Positions 13,679-21,652 are shown, counted from the stretch's first letter. The stretch is DNA of 23,559 nucleotides from Propionibacteriaceae bacterium (GCA_030538175.1 JAUNUL010000007.1:1-23559), one strand, 5' to 3'. Numbers and translations are program-made. The notes: a model not told the origin generated them from the letters alone.

Positions 13679-13692
13679 TTGAACATGTCCAA
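13679..13692. promoter_or_regulatory. Palindromic operator-like site, copy 4
   Basis: Reads TTGAACATGTCCAA. Its start is 45 bp from copy 3, twice the 22-23 bp step, so helical phase is kept while one position is skipped. Confidence 0.7.
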
Positions 13693-13907
13693 CGGATCGC
13701 TCGGGTCGGCCGTTCTCACCGGAGAGGAGGTGAACGATGGTGGCCTCAGCCGACACCAACAGGTGCCCTCTGTCGCGCAGGCGCGCACGTCAGCCCGCCC
13801 CAGCGCTCATGCCGGGCGGTCGCCGTGGCGGCGGGGGCGGCTGCCTACCTCGTGGTTGTACCGCCGCGTCCGCTCGTGTCGTGGCGGTCGCGAGAGGAGA
13901 CCCGGTC

Positions 13908-14981
13908 ATGGCATCGACATCTGAGCAGCGGGCCGCGCGTGAAGCGAAGCTCGACGAGCTGCATGACAAGCTCACGGGCGCGGTCGAGCAGCTCGTCTCC
14001 GGCGACGACTGGCGCAACGCGCTCGCATTCGCGGCGAGGTTCCGCAGCCGGTCGTTCAACAACACCCTGCTGATCTGGGTGCAACACCAGGCTGGCTTCG
14101 AGGCCGGCCGGGTACCCGAACCGTTCCCCACACTCGTCGCTGGGTACAAGCAGTGGCAGGGGCTGGGCCGTCAGGTGATGAAAGGCCAGCCCGGGTACAT
14201 GATCTTCGCGCCTGTCACCGGCAGATTCGCCACCGCCACTCCGTCGGATGCGGGGTCGTGGCGTCGGCTCGGCCCACGCGAAAAGCCGAGCCCCGGCGAA
14301 GTGGTGCGCTCTCGCATGGTCGGTGCCCGACCCGCCTACGTTTGGGATGTCTTCCAAACTGACGGCGCACCCCTCCCGGCCACGCCCACGCCGGTGCTCT
14401 TGGAAGGCGAGGCCCCCGCTGGACTGTGGGACGGGCTCGGCGCGCAGATACGGGCCGCTGGGTTCGAGGTCATCTCGGTGGCGGACGAGATAGCGATCAT
14501 GGGCGCGAACGGCATGACCGACTACGAGGCCCGCACTGTCTCCGTGCGGGAGAACATGTCGGCGGCCGCGCAACTGAAGACACTCGCGCATGAGCTCGCG
14601 CATGTGCTGATGCACGACCCCGACGACGCGGACGTGCGGCAGCATCGCGGCATCCGCGAGGTCGAGGCCGAATCCGTCGCACTGATGATCGGCGCCGCAC
14701 ACGGCATGGACACCGACGAGTACACGATCCCGTATGTCTCGACCTGGGCTGCGCGCGCCGACGACAAAGAGCCCGCCCAGATTGTGCAAGCAACCGGCGA
14801 ACGGGTCCGAAAGACCGCGATGGCCATCCTCGACCAACTCGACACCACACAGCTCGGCGACGGCACCCCACCCGGCCTGGAACGAGACACCCCGACCGCG
14901 AAGCCTCCTCGCGCGACAGCTCGGCAGGCGGAGCCTGAGCGACCGCACGCCGCCCCGGTTCTGGCAGGACGGGGGCTGTGA
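13908..14981 (+). CDS. ArdC-like antirestriction protein (ssDNA-binding domain plus zinc metallopeptidase)
   Basis: A 357-aa protein from ATG 13908, preceded by GAGAGGAGA. Residues 1-150 match the ArdC N-terminal ssDNA-binding domain pattern: SFNNTLLIWVQHQAG at 49-63, then a KQWQGLGRQVMKGQPGYMIFAP region at 81-102 and VWDVFQTDG. The C-terminal metallopeptidase domain carries H228-E-L-A-H232 and a glutamate-rich third-ligand helix (EVEAESVALM, 251-260). ArdC proteins enter the recipient with the transferred strand and protect incoming DNA from restriction. A stronger ribosome-binding site before ATG 13737 in the same frame could give a 414-aa form with a 57-residue Arg/Gly-rich, low-complexity extension. 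The 13908 start is favoured because family similarity begins there. Its stop overlaps the next start (TGATG). It is the first gene of the transfer operon. Confidence 0.88.
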   Translation: MASTSEQRAAREAKLDELHDKLTGAVEQLVSGDDWRNALAFAARFRSRSFNNTLLIWVQHQAGFEAGRVPEPFPTLVAGYKQWQGLGRQVMKGQPGYMIFAPVTGRFATATPSDAGSWRRLGPREKPSPGEVVRSRMVGARPAYVWDVFQTDGAPLPATPTPVLLEGEAPAGLWDGLGAQIRAAGFEVISVADEIAIMGANGMTDYEARTVSVRENMSAAAQLKTLAHELAHVLMHDPDDADVRQHRGIREVEAESVALMIGAAHGMDTDEYTIPYVSTWAARADDKEPAQIVQATGERVRKTAMAILDQLDTTQLGDGTPPGLERDTPTAKPPRATARQAEPERPHAAPVLAGRGL

Positions 14982-15907
14982 TGCCTGAGCCATTCGACGT
15001 TCTCGCCGCTCTGATCCGTGTGGACCGCACCTCCGACCTCGGAGTCGCCGCGCGCACCCTCGCCGCTGCCGGCGTGCCCGTCTTTCCGTGCGAGCCCGAC
15101 GGCAAGCGCCCGCTCACGCGCCGCGGCTTCCACGACGCGACCACCGACCCTGCGCAAGTCGCGGCGTGGTGGTCACGCGCACCTGAGGCGAACATCGGCC
15201 TCCCCACCGGCAGCGTCTCCGGGGTGCTCGTCGTGGATGTTGACGTTCACGGCCCTGTCGATGGCCGCGCTGCCTGGCGGCGCGCCTCGGAGGCCGGTCT
15301 CGTGGACGGGGCGGGTCTGCTTATACGCACTCCGACCGGTGGTGCGCACGCGTACTTCCTGGCCACGCCGGGCACCGAGCAGAGGTCCTGGCAGGCCGCC
15401 AATGCCGGGGTCGATTTCCGGGGCGACGGCGGCTACATCATCGCCCCGCCGTCCCGTCGAATCATCGACGGCACAGTGAACCACTACGCGATTGCTGACA
15501 TCAGCGCGGGCACCGTCGCCCCCGTCGATGCGGCGGGACTCCGCGACTTCCTCGACCCACGACCGGCCACAGCGTCGCGCAGGAGTCCCGGGTCGGTGAC
15601 GGCCGATACGGAGCGGCTCGCGGGCTGGGTCGCGGCGCGTGGTGAGGGCGAGCGGAACCGCGGCCTGTTCTGGGCCGCCTGCCGCCTCGCCGAGAACGGG
15701 ACCGCACCTGGCGACGCGCTCGATGCGCTCGCCCCGGCCGCCGCGCACGCCGGCTTGAGTGAGCGTGAGATCACCACGACCGTGCGCTCCGCCTACCGCG
15801 CGACCGCCGCCGAGCCCGCTTCTGGCAGTCGGACGCCGAGCGCGGATCATTGGCGCACTCGCGCGACGCCCACGTCGGCGGCTCTGATGGGAAGGGCGAG
15901 TCTGTGA
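14981..15907 (+). CDS. Bifunctional DNA primase/polymerase (prim-pol) replication protein
   Basis: A 308-aa protein from ATG 14981; a GTG one codon earlier is possible. The N-terminal archaeo-eukaryotic primase-type domain shows GVPVFPCEPDGKRPLTRRGF at 31-50 and WWSRAPEANIGLPTG at 63-77. The metal-binding pair is D86-V-D88 in LVVDVDVHG. Further motifs are a GGAHAYF motif at 120-126 and VDFRGDGGYIIAPPS at 144-158, all typical of the prim-pol family. A helical C-terminal part (about 205-290; ERNRGLFWAACRLAENG) resembles primase C-terminal helical domains. Such proteins initiate or prime replication of actinobacterial plasmids and phages. No helicase domain is fused, so a host or separate helicase would be needed. 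It overlaps the genes on both sides with TGATG junctions. Confidence 0.92.
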   Translation: MPEPFDVLAALIRVDRTSDLGVAARTLAAAGVPVFPCEPDGKRPLTRRGFHDATTDPAQVAAWWSRAPEANIGLPTGSVSGVLVVDVDVHGPVDGRAAWRRASEAGLVDGAGLLIRTPTGGAHAYFLATPGTEQRSWQAANAGVDFRGDGGYIIAPPSRRIIDGTVNHYAIADISAGTVAPVDAAGLRDFLDPRPATASRRSPGSVTADTERLAGWVAARGEGERNRGLFWAACRLAENGTAPGDALDALAPAAAHAGLSEREITTTVRSAYRATAAEPASGSRTPSADHWRTRATPTSAALMGRASL

Positions 15908-16626
15908 TGCGTGAGACCACTCCTCGACGTTGGGCCGCGATCACGGCGGTCGCTGGGACGGTGTTCATCGCGGCCGGTGCGTTCTGGCTGTCCTTCACCG
16001 CGCTGGCCGACCTTGCGGCACGCTCGGGAATCGGGACCGGGCAAGCATGGGCATGGCCGCTGATCGTGGACGGCATCATCGTCGTCGCTACCGTGGCCGT
16101 CGTCGCGCTGGCTGGGCAACGCTCCGCCTGGTATCCGTGGGCGCTGCTAATCGGCGGCGCTCTCGTCTCGGTGACAGCGAACGCGATCCACGCTGTCGTC
16201 GCAGCAGACGCCGACGTTCCCGGCATCCTCGCTGCTTCCGTCGCCGCCGTACCCCCGGTCGTGTTGCTTGCAATCACCCACCTCACGGTCATCCTCACCC
16301 GCACCGCCCCCGAACCACGCAAGGCCACGCCGACGCTCAACGTGGCGTCCGTCGAGGCCGATGAACCAGAGCCGACCGGCCTACAGGCTGACAGTGCTTC
16401 GGCGAGCAGCGTGGAGATCGAGGCAGCGTCCGGAGAGGTCGAACCGCTCGCTCCTGCCCGTCGTCGGGCGTTGGGCGCGGAGTTGCGGGAGGCGGGCTGG
16501 TCGAACAAGCGGATCGCTCGCGAGCTCGGTGTGCATCCCTCGACCGTGGGCCGCTGGTTCACCCCCGCACACCTTCCCACCGACAGCACCGACGCAGACG
16601 ACGAGCGGGAGGAGACCGCCCCATGA
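15907..16626 (+). CDS. DUF2637 membrane protein with C-terminal helix-turn-helix
   Basis: A 239-aa protein from ATG 15907, overlapping the primase stop. Four hydrophobic helices span about 10-33, 50-69, 76-99 and 104-130. They include the DUF2637-type pattern WAWPLIVDGIIVVATVAV at 48-65 and LVSVTANAIHAV at 86-97. A disordered acidic linker (140-180) leads to a HTH segment, RRALGAELREAGWSNKRIAR then ELGVHPSTVGRWF, ending at about residue 218. DUF2637 proteins are found on Streptomyces and related conjugative elements, where some SpdB-like proteins help plasmid spread. The HTH would let this membrane protein touch DNA, possibly tethering the element to the membrane during transfer. It shares an ATGA overlap with the next gene. 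Confidence 0.88.
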   Translation: MRETTPRRWAAITAVAGTVFIAAGAFWLSFTALADLAARSGIGTGQAWAWPLIVDGIIVVATVAVVALAGQRSAWYPWALLIGGALVSVTANAIHAVVAADADVPGILAASVAAVPPVVLLAITHLTVILTRTAPEPRKATPTLNVASVEADEPEPTGLQADSASASSVEIEAASGEVEPLAPARRRALGAELREAGWSNKRIARELGVHPSTVGRWFTPAHLPTDSTDADDEREETAP

Positions 16627-17051
16627 ACACCATCGAGAACCCGCAGTACGCCGACCCTCGGTACGATCCACAGCGCGTGCTCCCGACCCCTGCCGATCAG
16701 GCACTGTCAGTACCGCGGGACCGCCCAGACCCTGCCGTCGAGGCAGCGACAACACCGGAAGCGGTGCGCGCCGCGCAGGTCGCCCGCAACGAGAAGCAGC
16801 ACGCCGCCACGGTTCGTGGTCGGGGTGTGGAGTGGGTGCGGCCGACCGATCTGATGGCTCGCCACTCCGCCAGCGCCGCCGGACGTGGCCTGGACTTCCA
16901 AGCAGAGCTGGCCCGCCGCACCCGCATACCGCTGCGCATCGGAATGCAGGGCGCACGCGACCGGGCACGTCGCCTGCCGCCGATCACCGCGTTCGGACGC
17001 CGCACCGTCACCGCCTCGGCTCCAACGCGGCCTGGGGTCGGGATCGGATGA
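16623..17051 (+). CDS. Conserved-looking hypothetical protein of the transfer operon (142 aa)
   Basis: The product is 142 aa, with its ATG overlapping the DUF2637 stop (ATGA). No family is recognised. The N-terminal 45 residues are Pro/Asp-rich and probably disordered. A basic central part (NEKQHAATVRGRGVEWVRPT, 56-75, then LMARHSASAAGRGLDF and QAELARRTRIPLRIG) looks folded and could bind nucleic acid. The C-terminus is basic and Pro-rich. There is no membrane segment. The tight overlap with the DUF2637 gene suggests a shared role in transfer or maintenance. Confidence 0.75.
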   Translation: MNTIENPQYADPRYDPQRVLPTPADQALSVPRDRPDPAVEAATTPEAVRAAQVARNEKQHAATVRGRGVEWVRPTDLMARHSASAAGRGLDFQAELARRTRIPLRIGMQGARDRARRLPPITAFGRRTVTASAPTRPGVGIG

Positions 17052-17144
17052 GGGTGGCAGGTCATGGTCCAGACGGCAACCAGCACGAGAGGGGCGCGTT
17101 CGTGGGAGCGGGCGCGCACCTTCCTGCCAGGAGGTGCCGACACC

Positions 17145-18020
17145 ATGACCACAACACGCACACCCAACGACGCAGAGCCCGAACGAGAAGACTTCACCAC
17201 TGGTGAGGGCCTACGGGCTCTGCTGAACCGGCTCCACACGGGCGGCGAGGACGCCTGGGTCAATGATCCGGTCGCGCGCGATCTGATGGAGTTCGCCGCC
17301 GAGAAGTACAAGGCTCTGGCGCGCAAGCACCGCCTCGACACCTGGGAGGCGGTCGCCGCAGCGTTCGACGCGATGCAGAACCGCTCCACCCGCGAAGCCA
17401 ACGACCCGTGGGCGATCATCACCCACGCCGTCCGAATCACCTGCATCTACGAAGAACGAGCCCAAGGCCTCCTCTGCTCCGTGCACCAGGCCCGCCGCTC
17501 GCACGTCTCAGCGTTCCACGACCCCGAGCGGTTCTCCGACCGCGAAACCGCCCTGTCCGAGTTCCACCCCGCATTCCGTGTCACCGACGCCCTGCCGAGC
17601 GACACCGAGCCCGACGCGCACGACCCGCTGGGATCATCCCAAGCCTGCATGTCCGCCACCGCCGCTGCCGAAGACGCGATCGCGTTGCTCGGCCTGCTGG
17701 ACTGGCCGGCCGATGTCGCCCGAGCCTCGGTCGAGCACGTTTGCGGAGCACTCACAAAAGCCGGCACCCGTCAATCCGCATATGAGGCTCTGCGAAGGGA
17801 CCGGCACGCCCGCGCGCTGCTCGACCTGCCCCGCCGCACCTGGACCGCGCTGCTGCGAGCACTGCTCGGAAACCCGCACCCGGCCTATGCGTCGACCAGC
17901 GCAGGCCGGGGCGTGCTGCTGCGGCTGCTGCTTGGTGAGTCGCTGGAGCTCCTGCTGCGCGACGATGACTTGATCCTCGCCCTCGCTGTTGCTGCGCCCA
18001 CTTATCGGGGCGGTGAGTAG
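17145..18020 (+). CDS. Hypothetical protein with sigma-like helical region (291 aa)
   Basis: The start is ATG 17145, eight bases after AGGAGGTG; an in-frame ATG at 17064 lacks such a site and would add 27 residues. The product is 291 aa and I do not recognise a named family. Residues 42-120 form a charged helical block (ARDLMEFAAEKYKALARKHR, then DTWEAVAAAFDAM, NDPWAIITHAVRITCIYEER). It is faintly reminiscent of sigma-factor region 2 in spacing. The next part has a conserved-looking HVSAFHDPERFSDRE segment at 120-134. The C-terminal 100 residues are helical (LLGLLDWPADVARASVEHV, later RTWTALLRALLGNP). No membrane segment or catalytic motif is visible. It ends two bases before the ParB-like gene and is operonic with the transfer genes. 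Confidence 0.78.
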   Translation: MTTTRTPNDAEPEREDFTTGEGLRALLNRLHTGGEDAWVNDPVARDLMEFAAEKYKALARKHRLDTWEAVAAAFDAMQNRSTREANDPWAIITHAVRITCIYEERAQGLLCSVHQARRSHVSAFHDPERFSDRETALSEFHPAFRVTDALPSDTEPDAHDPLGSSQACMSATAAAEDAIALLGLLDWPADVARASVEHVCGALTKAGTRQSAYEALRRDRHARALLDLPRRTWTALLRALLGNPHPAYASTSAGRGVLLRLLLGESLELLLRDDDLILALAVAAPTYRGGE

Positions 18021-18022
18021 CG

Positions 18023-19018
18023 ATGGCCGACACACAGACCGGGGTGCAGCTCGACCGGGCCGTCGATTCCCTCACGGTTGGCACCCGGCACCGCACCGAC
18101 CTCGGAGACCTGACCGCGCTTGCCGCCTCCATCGAACGTGACGGGCTGCTGCAACCGTTGACCATCACGATCGACGGGGTGCTGGTCTGCGGGGCACGGC
18201 GCCTTGCGGCGATCAAGATGCTCGGCTGGCGCACCGTCAGCGTCTGGGTGCGCGGCGGCATCTCGGACCGGCTCGGGCAGCTCCTCGCGGAGCAGGACGA
18301 CAACATGCTCCACAAGCCCTACAACCAACTCGAAGCAGCCGGCCTCTACCGCGAGATCAAACAAGTCATGGCCGAGGACGCCGCACGACGGCAGTCCGCC
18401 ACACAGTTCAGTAGCGAGAATCAGCCGGGAAATGACGGTTCCGGAAAATTTCCGGCACCGTCAGGGGCGCTCGGAGACGCGAGAGAACTCGCCGCCGCGA
18501 TGATTCCCGGCGGCGCTTCGTACAAGACGTTGGAGAAGGTCGGGTTCATCGAAGAGATCGCCGAGAACCCTGCTCAGCCGGAGGCGCTGCGTGCCGAGGC
18601 CGCCGCGGCTCTGGGGCGGATCGAGGCCGGCGGCCCGGTGCATCCGATCTACCAGGCGATCCGCGAATCAGTCGAGGCAGCACGCGAGGTGCGGGAAGCG
18701 ACGATGCACGCCCTCGCCGAGGATGCCGTCGCCCGCGCGAGAGCGTTGAAGAAGGGCAAGAAGCCCAAGCCGCGACCCAAGCCCGTCACCGACGATGATG
18801 CTGCGCCAGTGCGCTACCCGGTTCGGGCGTTCGTCCAGACCTGGGGCGAACTCGCCGGTTGGTGGACTCACTACGACATCGACGTGCTCGCCGCCGAGCT
18901 GACCGACGAGCAGTACGAGAACTTCCTCGCCGTCGCCGAAGCCACCGCCCGCTTCGCTGACGACCTCCGCACCACACGCAACACCGGTCACGAGGCACCG
19001 CGCCTTCGCGCGCTCTGA
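18023..19018 (+). CDS. ParB-like protein (ParB/Srx N-terminal domain)
   Basis: A 331-aa protein. Residues 14-80 match the ParB N-terminal domain: LAASIERDGLLQPLTITIDG at 33-52 followed by the G57-A-R-R60 LAAIKMLGW box, equivalent to the CTP-binding GERR box. After this a helical region (LLAEQDDNMLHKPYNQLEAA, 87-106) resembles the start of the DNA-binding part. A polar insert follows, then SYKTLEKVGFIEEIA near residue 170. The middle is basic (KKGKKPKPRPKP), and the C-terminus is specific to this protein group (WGELAGWWTHYDIDVLAAEL). ParB proteins segregate plasmids or regulate transfer; no ParA is seen in the window. The N-terminal call is firm, while the partition role is inference. Confidence 0.88.
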   Translation: MADTQTGVQLDRAVDSLTVGTRHRTDLGDLTALAASIERDGLLQPLTITIDGVLVCGARRLAAIKMLGWRTVSVWVRGGISDRLGQLLAEQDDNMLHKPYNQLEAAGLYREIKQVMAEDAARRQSATQFSSENQPGNDGSGKFPAPSGALGDARELAAAMIPGGASYKTLEKVGFIEEIAENPAQPEALRAEAAAALGRIEAGGPVHPIYQAIRESVEAAREVREATMHALAEDAVARARALKKGKKPKPRPKPVTDDDAAPVRYPVRAFVQTWGELAGWWTHYDIDVLAAELTDEQYENFLAVAEATARFADDLRTTRNTGHEAPRLRAL

Positions 19019-19039
19019 CACCCGGGCCGGGGTGCCGGT

Positions 19040-19747
19040 GTGCACCTGCCAGGCATGAGCCCTGCATCCACTGACCCTCGCGCCCGCCGCCGACTCGTCG
19101 CACTTCTCGCCGCCGGTGTTGTCCTGCTGCTCCTGACTGGTGTCGGCATCTATGGCCTCCTCACTGGCCCCCGCACCACGAGCGGCACCGACCCGATTAC
19201 GGTGCCGTCACCGACGGCGACCACGCCGGCGCACCCCGATACGGCTGAGCCGCCGTCTCCGCAGGTGCCGACTGTTCCTCGGTCGAGCGACCCGGTGACG
19301 TTCGCCGAGGGAGTCGCCACGACGCTGTTCGGTTGGGACACCGGGCTGGGGTTGTGGCCTCTGGACTACACCTCCGCGATCCTTGCCGTCGGCGACCCTT
19401 CTGGAGACGAGCAGGCAGGGCTCGCGTCCGACATCGCCACGTATCTGCCGAACCGGGATGCCTGGATCGAACTGCGCCAGTACGCCACCACGCAGCACCT
19501 CGTCATCAGCAGCTCGTTCGTGCCGGACGCGTGGGCTGAAGCCGAAGCGCAAGCACAGCCGGGGCAGCTCACCCCCGGCACCGTCGCGGTCACGATCGAG
19601 GGCACCCGCCACCGCTCCGGCACTTGGAACGGTCAGCCGGTCACTTCCGAGCACCCGGTGGCATTCACCGCGTTCGTGGTCTGCGCCCCGACCTATTCGA
19701 CCTGTCACCTGTTGCGGCTGTCCCAACTCGACAAGCCGCTGCGCTGA
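19040..19747 (+). CDS. Single-pass membrane protein, candidate VirB8/NTF2-like transfer component
   Basis: About 235 aa from GTG 19040, or 230 aa from ATG 19055; neither has a strong ribosome-binding site. A basic RARRR stretch precedes one membrane helix at about 19-42 (LVALLAAGVVLLLLTGVGIY), followed by a Pro/Thr/Ser-rich linker (45-85). The extracellular domain (about 87-235) begins FAEGVATTLFGWDTG, has ELRQYATTQHLVISSSFVPD and ends with a Cys-containing strand pair. The layout of one N-terminal helix, a disordered linker and a small alpha+beta domain starting with a FA-x-A-x-x-x-F-W helix resembles VirB8/TcpC-type proteins of type IV secretion. No sequence motif proves it. Its position directly before a cell-wall hydrolase and VirB2-like genes supports the reading. 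Confidence 0.75.
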   Translation: MHLPGMSPASTDPRARRRLVALLAAGVVLLLLTGVGIYGLLTGPRTTSGTDPITVPSPTATTPAHPDTAEPPSPQVPTVPRSSDPVTFAEGVATTLFGWDTGLGLWPLDYTSAILAVGDPSGDEQAGLASDIATYLPNRDAWIELRQYATTQHLVISSSFVPDAWAEAEAQAQPGQLTPGTVAVTIEGTRHRSGTWNGQPVTSEHPVAFTAFVVCAPTYSTCHLLRLSQLDKPLR

Positions 19748-19759
19748 GGGAACCCGGTC

Positions 19760-21379
19760 ATGTTCCGCAAAGTCGCCATCGCCGCCCTCTTGTTCATGTT
19801 CTTCGCACCCTCAGTCCTGATGCTCGGGATCGGAGCACTGGTGAACCCCGCCGCCGCCAACTGCGTCGCCCCGGGAGGGGCTGTCAATCTGGGGCCGGTC
19901 CCGGAGTCGCTGACCGTCACCACTGCGAACGGTGAGACGTTCACGCTGAACCGGCAGCAACTCACCCACGCCGCAACGATCATCGCCATCGGCAACACCG
20001 TCGACGGGGTCGGTCGCCCGGGAATCAAGATCGCACTGATGGCAGCGCTCACCGAGTCGACGCTACGGATGCTGTCGAACACTGGCACCTACCCCGAGTC
20101 GGCGAACTATCCCAACGACGGCGACGGCTCCGACCACGACAGCCTCGGCCTGTTCCAAATGCGCCCACAATCCGGATGGGGCACGGTCGCTGACCTCATG
20201 GACCCCACGTATCAAGCGCGCGCGTTCTTCGGTGGCCCGTCCGGCCCGAACTACCCCTCGCCGCGTGGCCTGCTCGACATCCCCGGCTGGGAACAAATGG
20301 ACCCCGGCGAAGCCGCGCAAGCCGTCGAGGTCTCCGCCTTCCCCGACCGGTACCGCAACTACGCGCCCGTCGCCGACAGCATCCTCACGGCACTGACCAC
20401 AGGTGGCCCCGGCGCGGCGCCCGCAGGCGTCGGCGGGCCGGTCGCCTCGTCGTCGCGAGTGGTGTTCCCCCTGCCGGAAGGGACGTGGGTGCTGACTTCC
20501 CCGTACGGGATGCGCATCCATCCGATCACCGGCGAGCACAAACTCCACACCGGCACGGACCTCGCAGCCGCCGACGGCACCCCGATCCTCGCTTCCGCCG
20601 ACGGCACGGTCACCGTCGCCGAGTTCTCCGGCGGGTACGGCGGACTCATCGTCATCGAGCACACCATCGACGGGCAGACCGTCGCCACCGCCTACGCGCA
20701 CATGTGGCAGCACGGCATCCACGTCAAAGCAGGCGACCAGGTCAGGGCCGGTCAGCACATCGGCGATGTCGGCTCCTCTGGGCAGTCCACCGGCGCGCAT
20801 CTGCACTTCGAGGTCCGGCCCGGCGGCACCAACGGCGAGGCGATCGACGCCGCCGCCTGGCTCAACCAGCACGGTGCCGCGAACCTGCCCGAAGCCACCA
20901 GCGGATCACCAAACGCTTGCCGCGCCACCAGTACCGCCGGGCCTCCCACCGGCGTTGATGGCGACCCCGACCGGCTCGTCGACGACCCCACCACGGGCGG
21001 GCAGATCACCGCCCGGATGCTCCACCTCTATCAGCAGACCCTCGCCGCGTTCCCCGACACCGGATGGGGCTGCTACTCACCCCGCCCGGGCACCAAGTCC
21101 GAGCACCCCCTCGGGCGGGCGTGCGACCTCACCTTCGGCAACCAGATCGGCCAGCACCCCACACCGCCCCAGCTCGACGCCGGATGGGCGGTGACGAACT
21201 GGATGAAAGACAACGCCGCGATCCTCGGTGTCGAGTACCTCATCTGGCAGGGCCAAATCTGGTCCATCAGCCGCGACGCCGACGGCTGGCGACCCTACAA
21301 CGGCGGAGGAATGCACGACCCGACTGACGTGACCGGAGGCCATTATGACCACCTCCACGTCACCGTGAAAGCAGGCTGA
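19760..21379 (+). CDS. Three-domain cell-wall hydrolase (lytic-transglycosylase-like, M23 and M15-like domains)
   Basis: A 539-aa protein. Residues 1-33 are a signal peptide or anchor (FRKVAIAALLFMFFAPSVLM, then AAAN). Residues 65-215 look like an SLT/lysozyme-type domain: ALMAALTESTL with E99 as candidate acid, then DHDSLGLFQMRP at 125-136. Residues 233-370 are an M23 (LytM-type) endopeptidase: H263-x-G-x-D267 and H347-L-H349 as zinc ligands, with HAHMWQHG-like core strands. Residues 405-539 resemble an M15/VanY-like peptidase fold: SEHPLGRACD (H449, D456) and YDHLHV (H531, H533). Such enzymes open the thick actinobacterial cell wall for the conjugation channel, like VirB1/TcpG-type proteins. 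All putative catalytic residues appear present. It lies 13 bp after the VirB8-like gene and 7 bp before a DUF6112 gene. Confidence 0.93.
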   Translation: MFRKVAIAALLFMFFAPSVLMLGIGALVNPAAANCVAPGGAVNLGPVPESLTVTTANGETFTLNRQQLTHAATIIAIGNTVDGVGRPGIKIALMAALTESTLRMLSNTGTYPESANYPNDGDGSDHDSLGLFQMRPQSGWGTVADLMDPTYQARAFFGGPSGPNYPSPRGLLDIPGWEQMDPGEAAQAVEVSAFPDRYRNYAPVADSILTALTTGGPGAAPAGVGGPVASSSRVVFPLPEGTWVLTSPYGMRIHPITGEHKLHTGTDLAAADGTPILASADGTVTVAEFSGGYGGLIVIEHTIDGQTVATAYAHMWQHGIHVKAGDQVRAGQHIGDVGSSGQSTGAHLHFEVRPGGTNGEAIDAAAWLNQHGAANLPEATSGSPNACRATSTAGPPTGVDGDPDRLVDDPTTGGQITARMLHLYQQTLAAFPDTGWGCYSPRPGTKSEHPLGRACDLTFGNQIGQHPTPPQLDAGWAVTNWMKDNAAILGVEYLIWQGQIWSISRDADGWRPYNGGGMHDPTDVTGGHYDHLHVTVKAG

Positions 21380-21385
21380 CAGATC

Positions 21386-21652
21386 ATGGGTGTCTTTCCC
21401 GACTTCGACGGCCTCAGCGGCATCGGCGACCTCCGCGCCATCGTCGGCGCGCTCCTGACATTCGTGTTGATCGTCGCCGTGCTCATGCTGATCGTCTCGG
21501 CGATCGTCTGGGCCATCGCATCAGCCCACGGCAACTACTCGACCGCAGGCAAGGGCCGCGTTGGCGTCCTCGTCGCCCTTGGCGCCGCCGTCCTCGCCGG
21601 CGCCGGGGTGGCGTGGATGAACTGGCTCATCAACCTCGGCCAACAACTCTGA
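21386..21652 (+). CDS. DUF6112-like small membrane protein (VirB2/TrbC-like), copy 1
   Basis: An 88-aa protein with two hydrophobic helices (about 19-45, VGALLTFVLIVAVLMLIVSA, and 59-80, VGVLVALGAAVLAGAGVAWM) joined by a short polar loop. This is the usual layout of VirB2/TrbC-type pilin-like subunits and of the actinobacterial DUF6112 group. It is paralogous to the second copy at 22907-23230: both have a D-x-R-x-IVGA/G start to helix one, LIVSAIVW, a G(K/R)xGVLV helix two and a terminal GQQ(L/V). It starts 7 bp after the hydrolase gene. It probably forms part of the membrane channel or an extracellular filament of the transfer apparatus. Confidence 0.85.
   Translation: MGVFPDFDGLSGIGDLRAIVGALLTFVLIVAVLMLIVSAIVWAIASAHGNYSTAGKGRVGVLVALGAAVLAGAGVAWMNWLINLGQQL

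Larger units (their letters stand above)
13530..13907. promoter_or_regulatory. Divergent control region between regulator and transfer operon
   Basis: This is the only gene-free stretch over 300 bases. It separates the minus-strand regulator operon from the plus-strand transfer operon. It contains an inverted repeat CACCCAC-CC-GTGGGTG (13572-13587), then four 14-bp palindromes (listed separately). A possible plus-strand promoter is TTGCAC (13634-13639), 17 bases, TGCAAT (13657-13662); its -35 overlaps the third palindrome, consistent with repression. A strong ribosome-binding site (AGGAGGTGA, about 13725-13733) precedes an ATG at 13737 that is in frame with the ArdC-like gene. From about 13740 to 13890 the sequence is low-complexity GC-rich without recognisable protein family. 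The promoter hexamers are weak matches. Confidence 0.6.

Noticed and set aside
13589..13692. Possible CRISPR array
   Set aside because: Units are 14-bp palindromes with spacers of only 8-31 bp, unequal spacing and no cas genes nearby; operator sites explain it better.
13526..13759. 77-aa minus-strand frame with repeated GHVQ motifs
   Set aside because: It is the same palindromes read on the other strand; no ribosome-binding site or protein character.
13589..13924. 111-aa plus-strand frame with repeated HMSN motifs
   Set aside because: The repeats are translations of the ACATGTCCAA palindromes; there is no family pattern, and the frame overlaps the control region and the antirestriction gene.
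13845..14993. 382-aa minus-strand frame opposite the antirestriction gene
   Set aside because: This is a high-GC shadow frame; the plus strand has clear ArdC motifs.
16268..17206. 312-aa plus-strand frame rich in Arg/Pro/Ser
   Set aside because: It is a shadow spanning the DUF2637 and 142-aa genes, which have overlapping starts and better composition.
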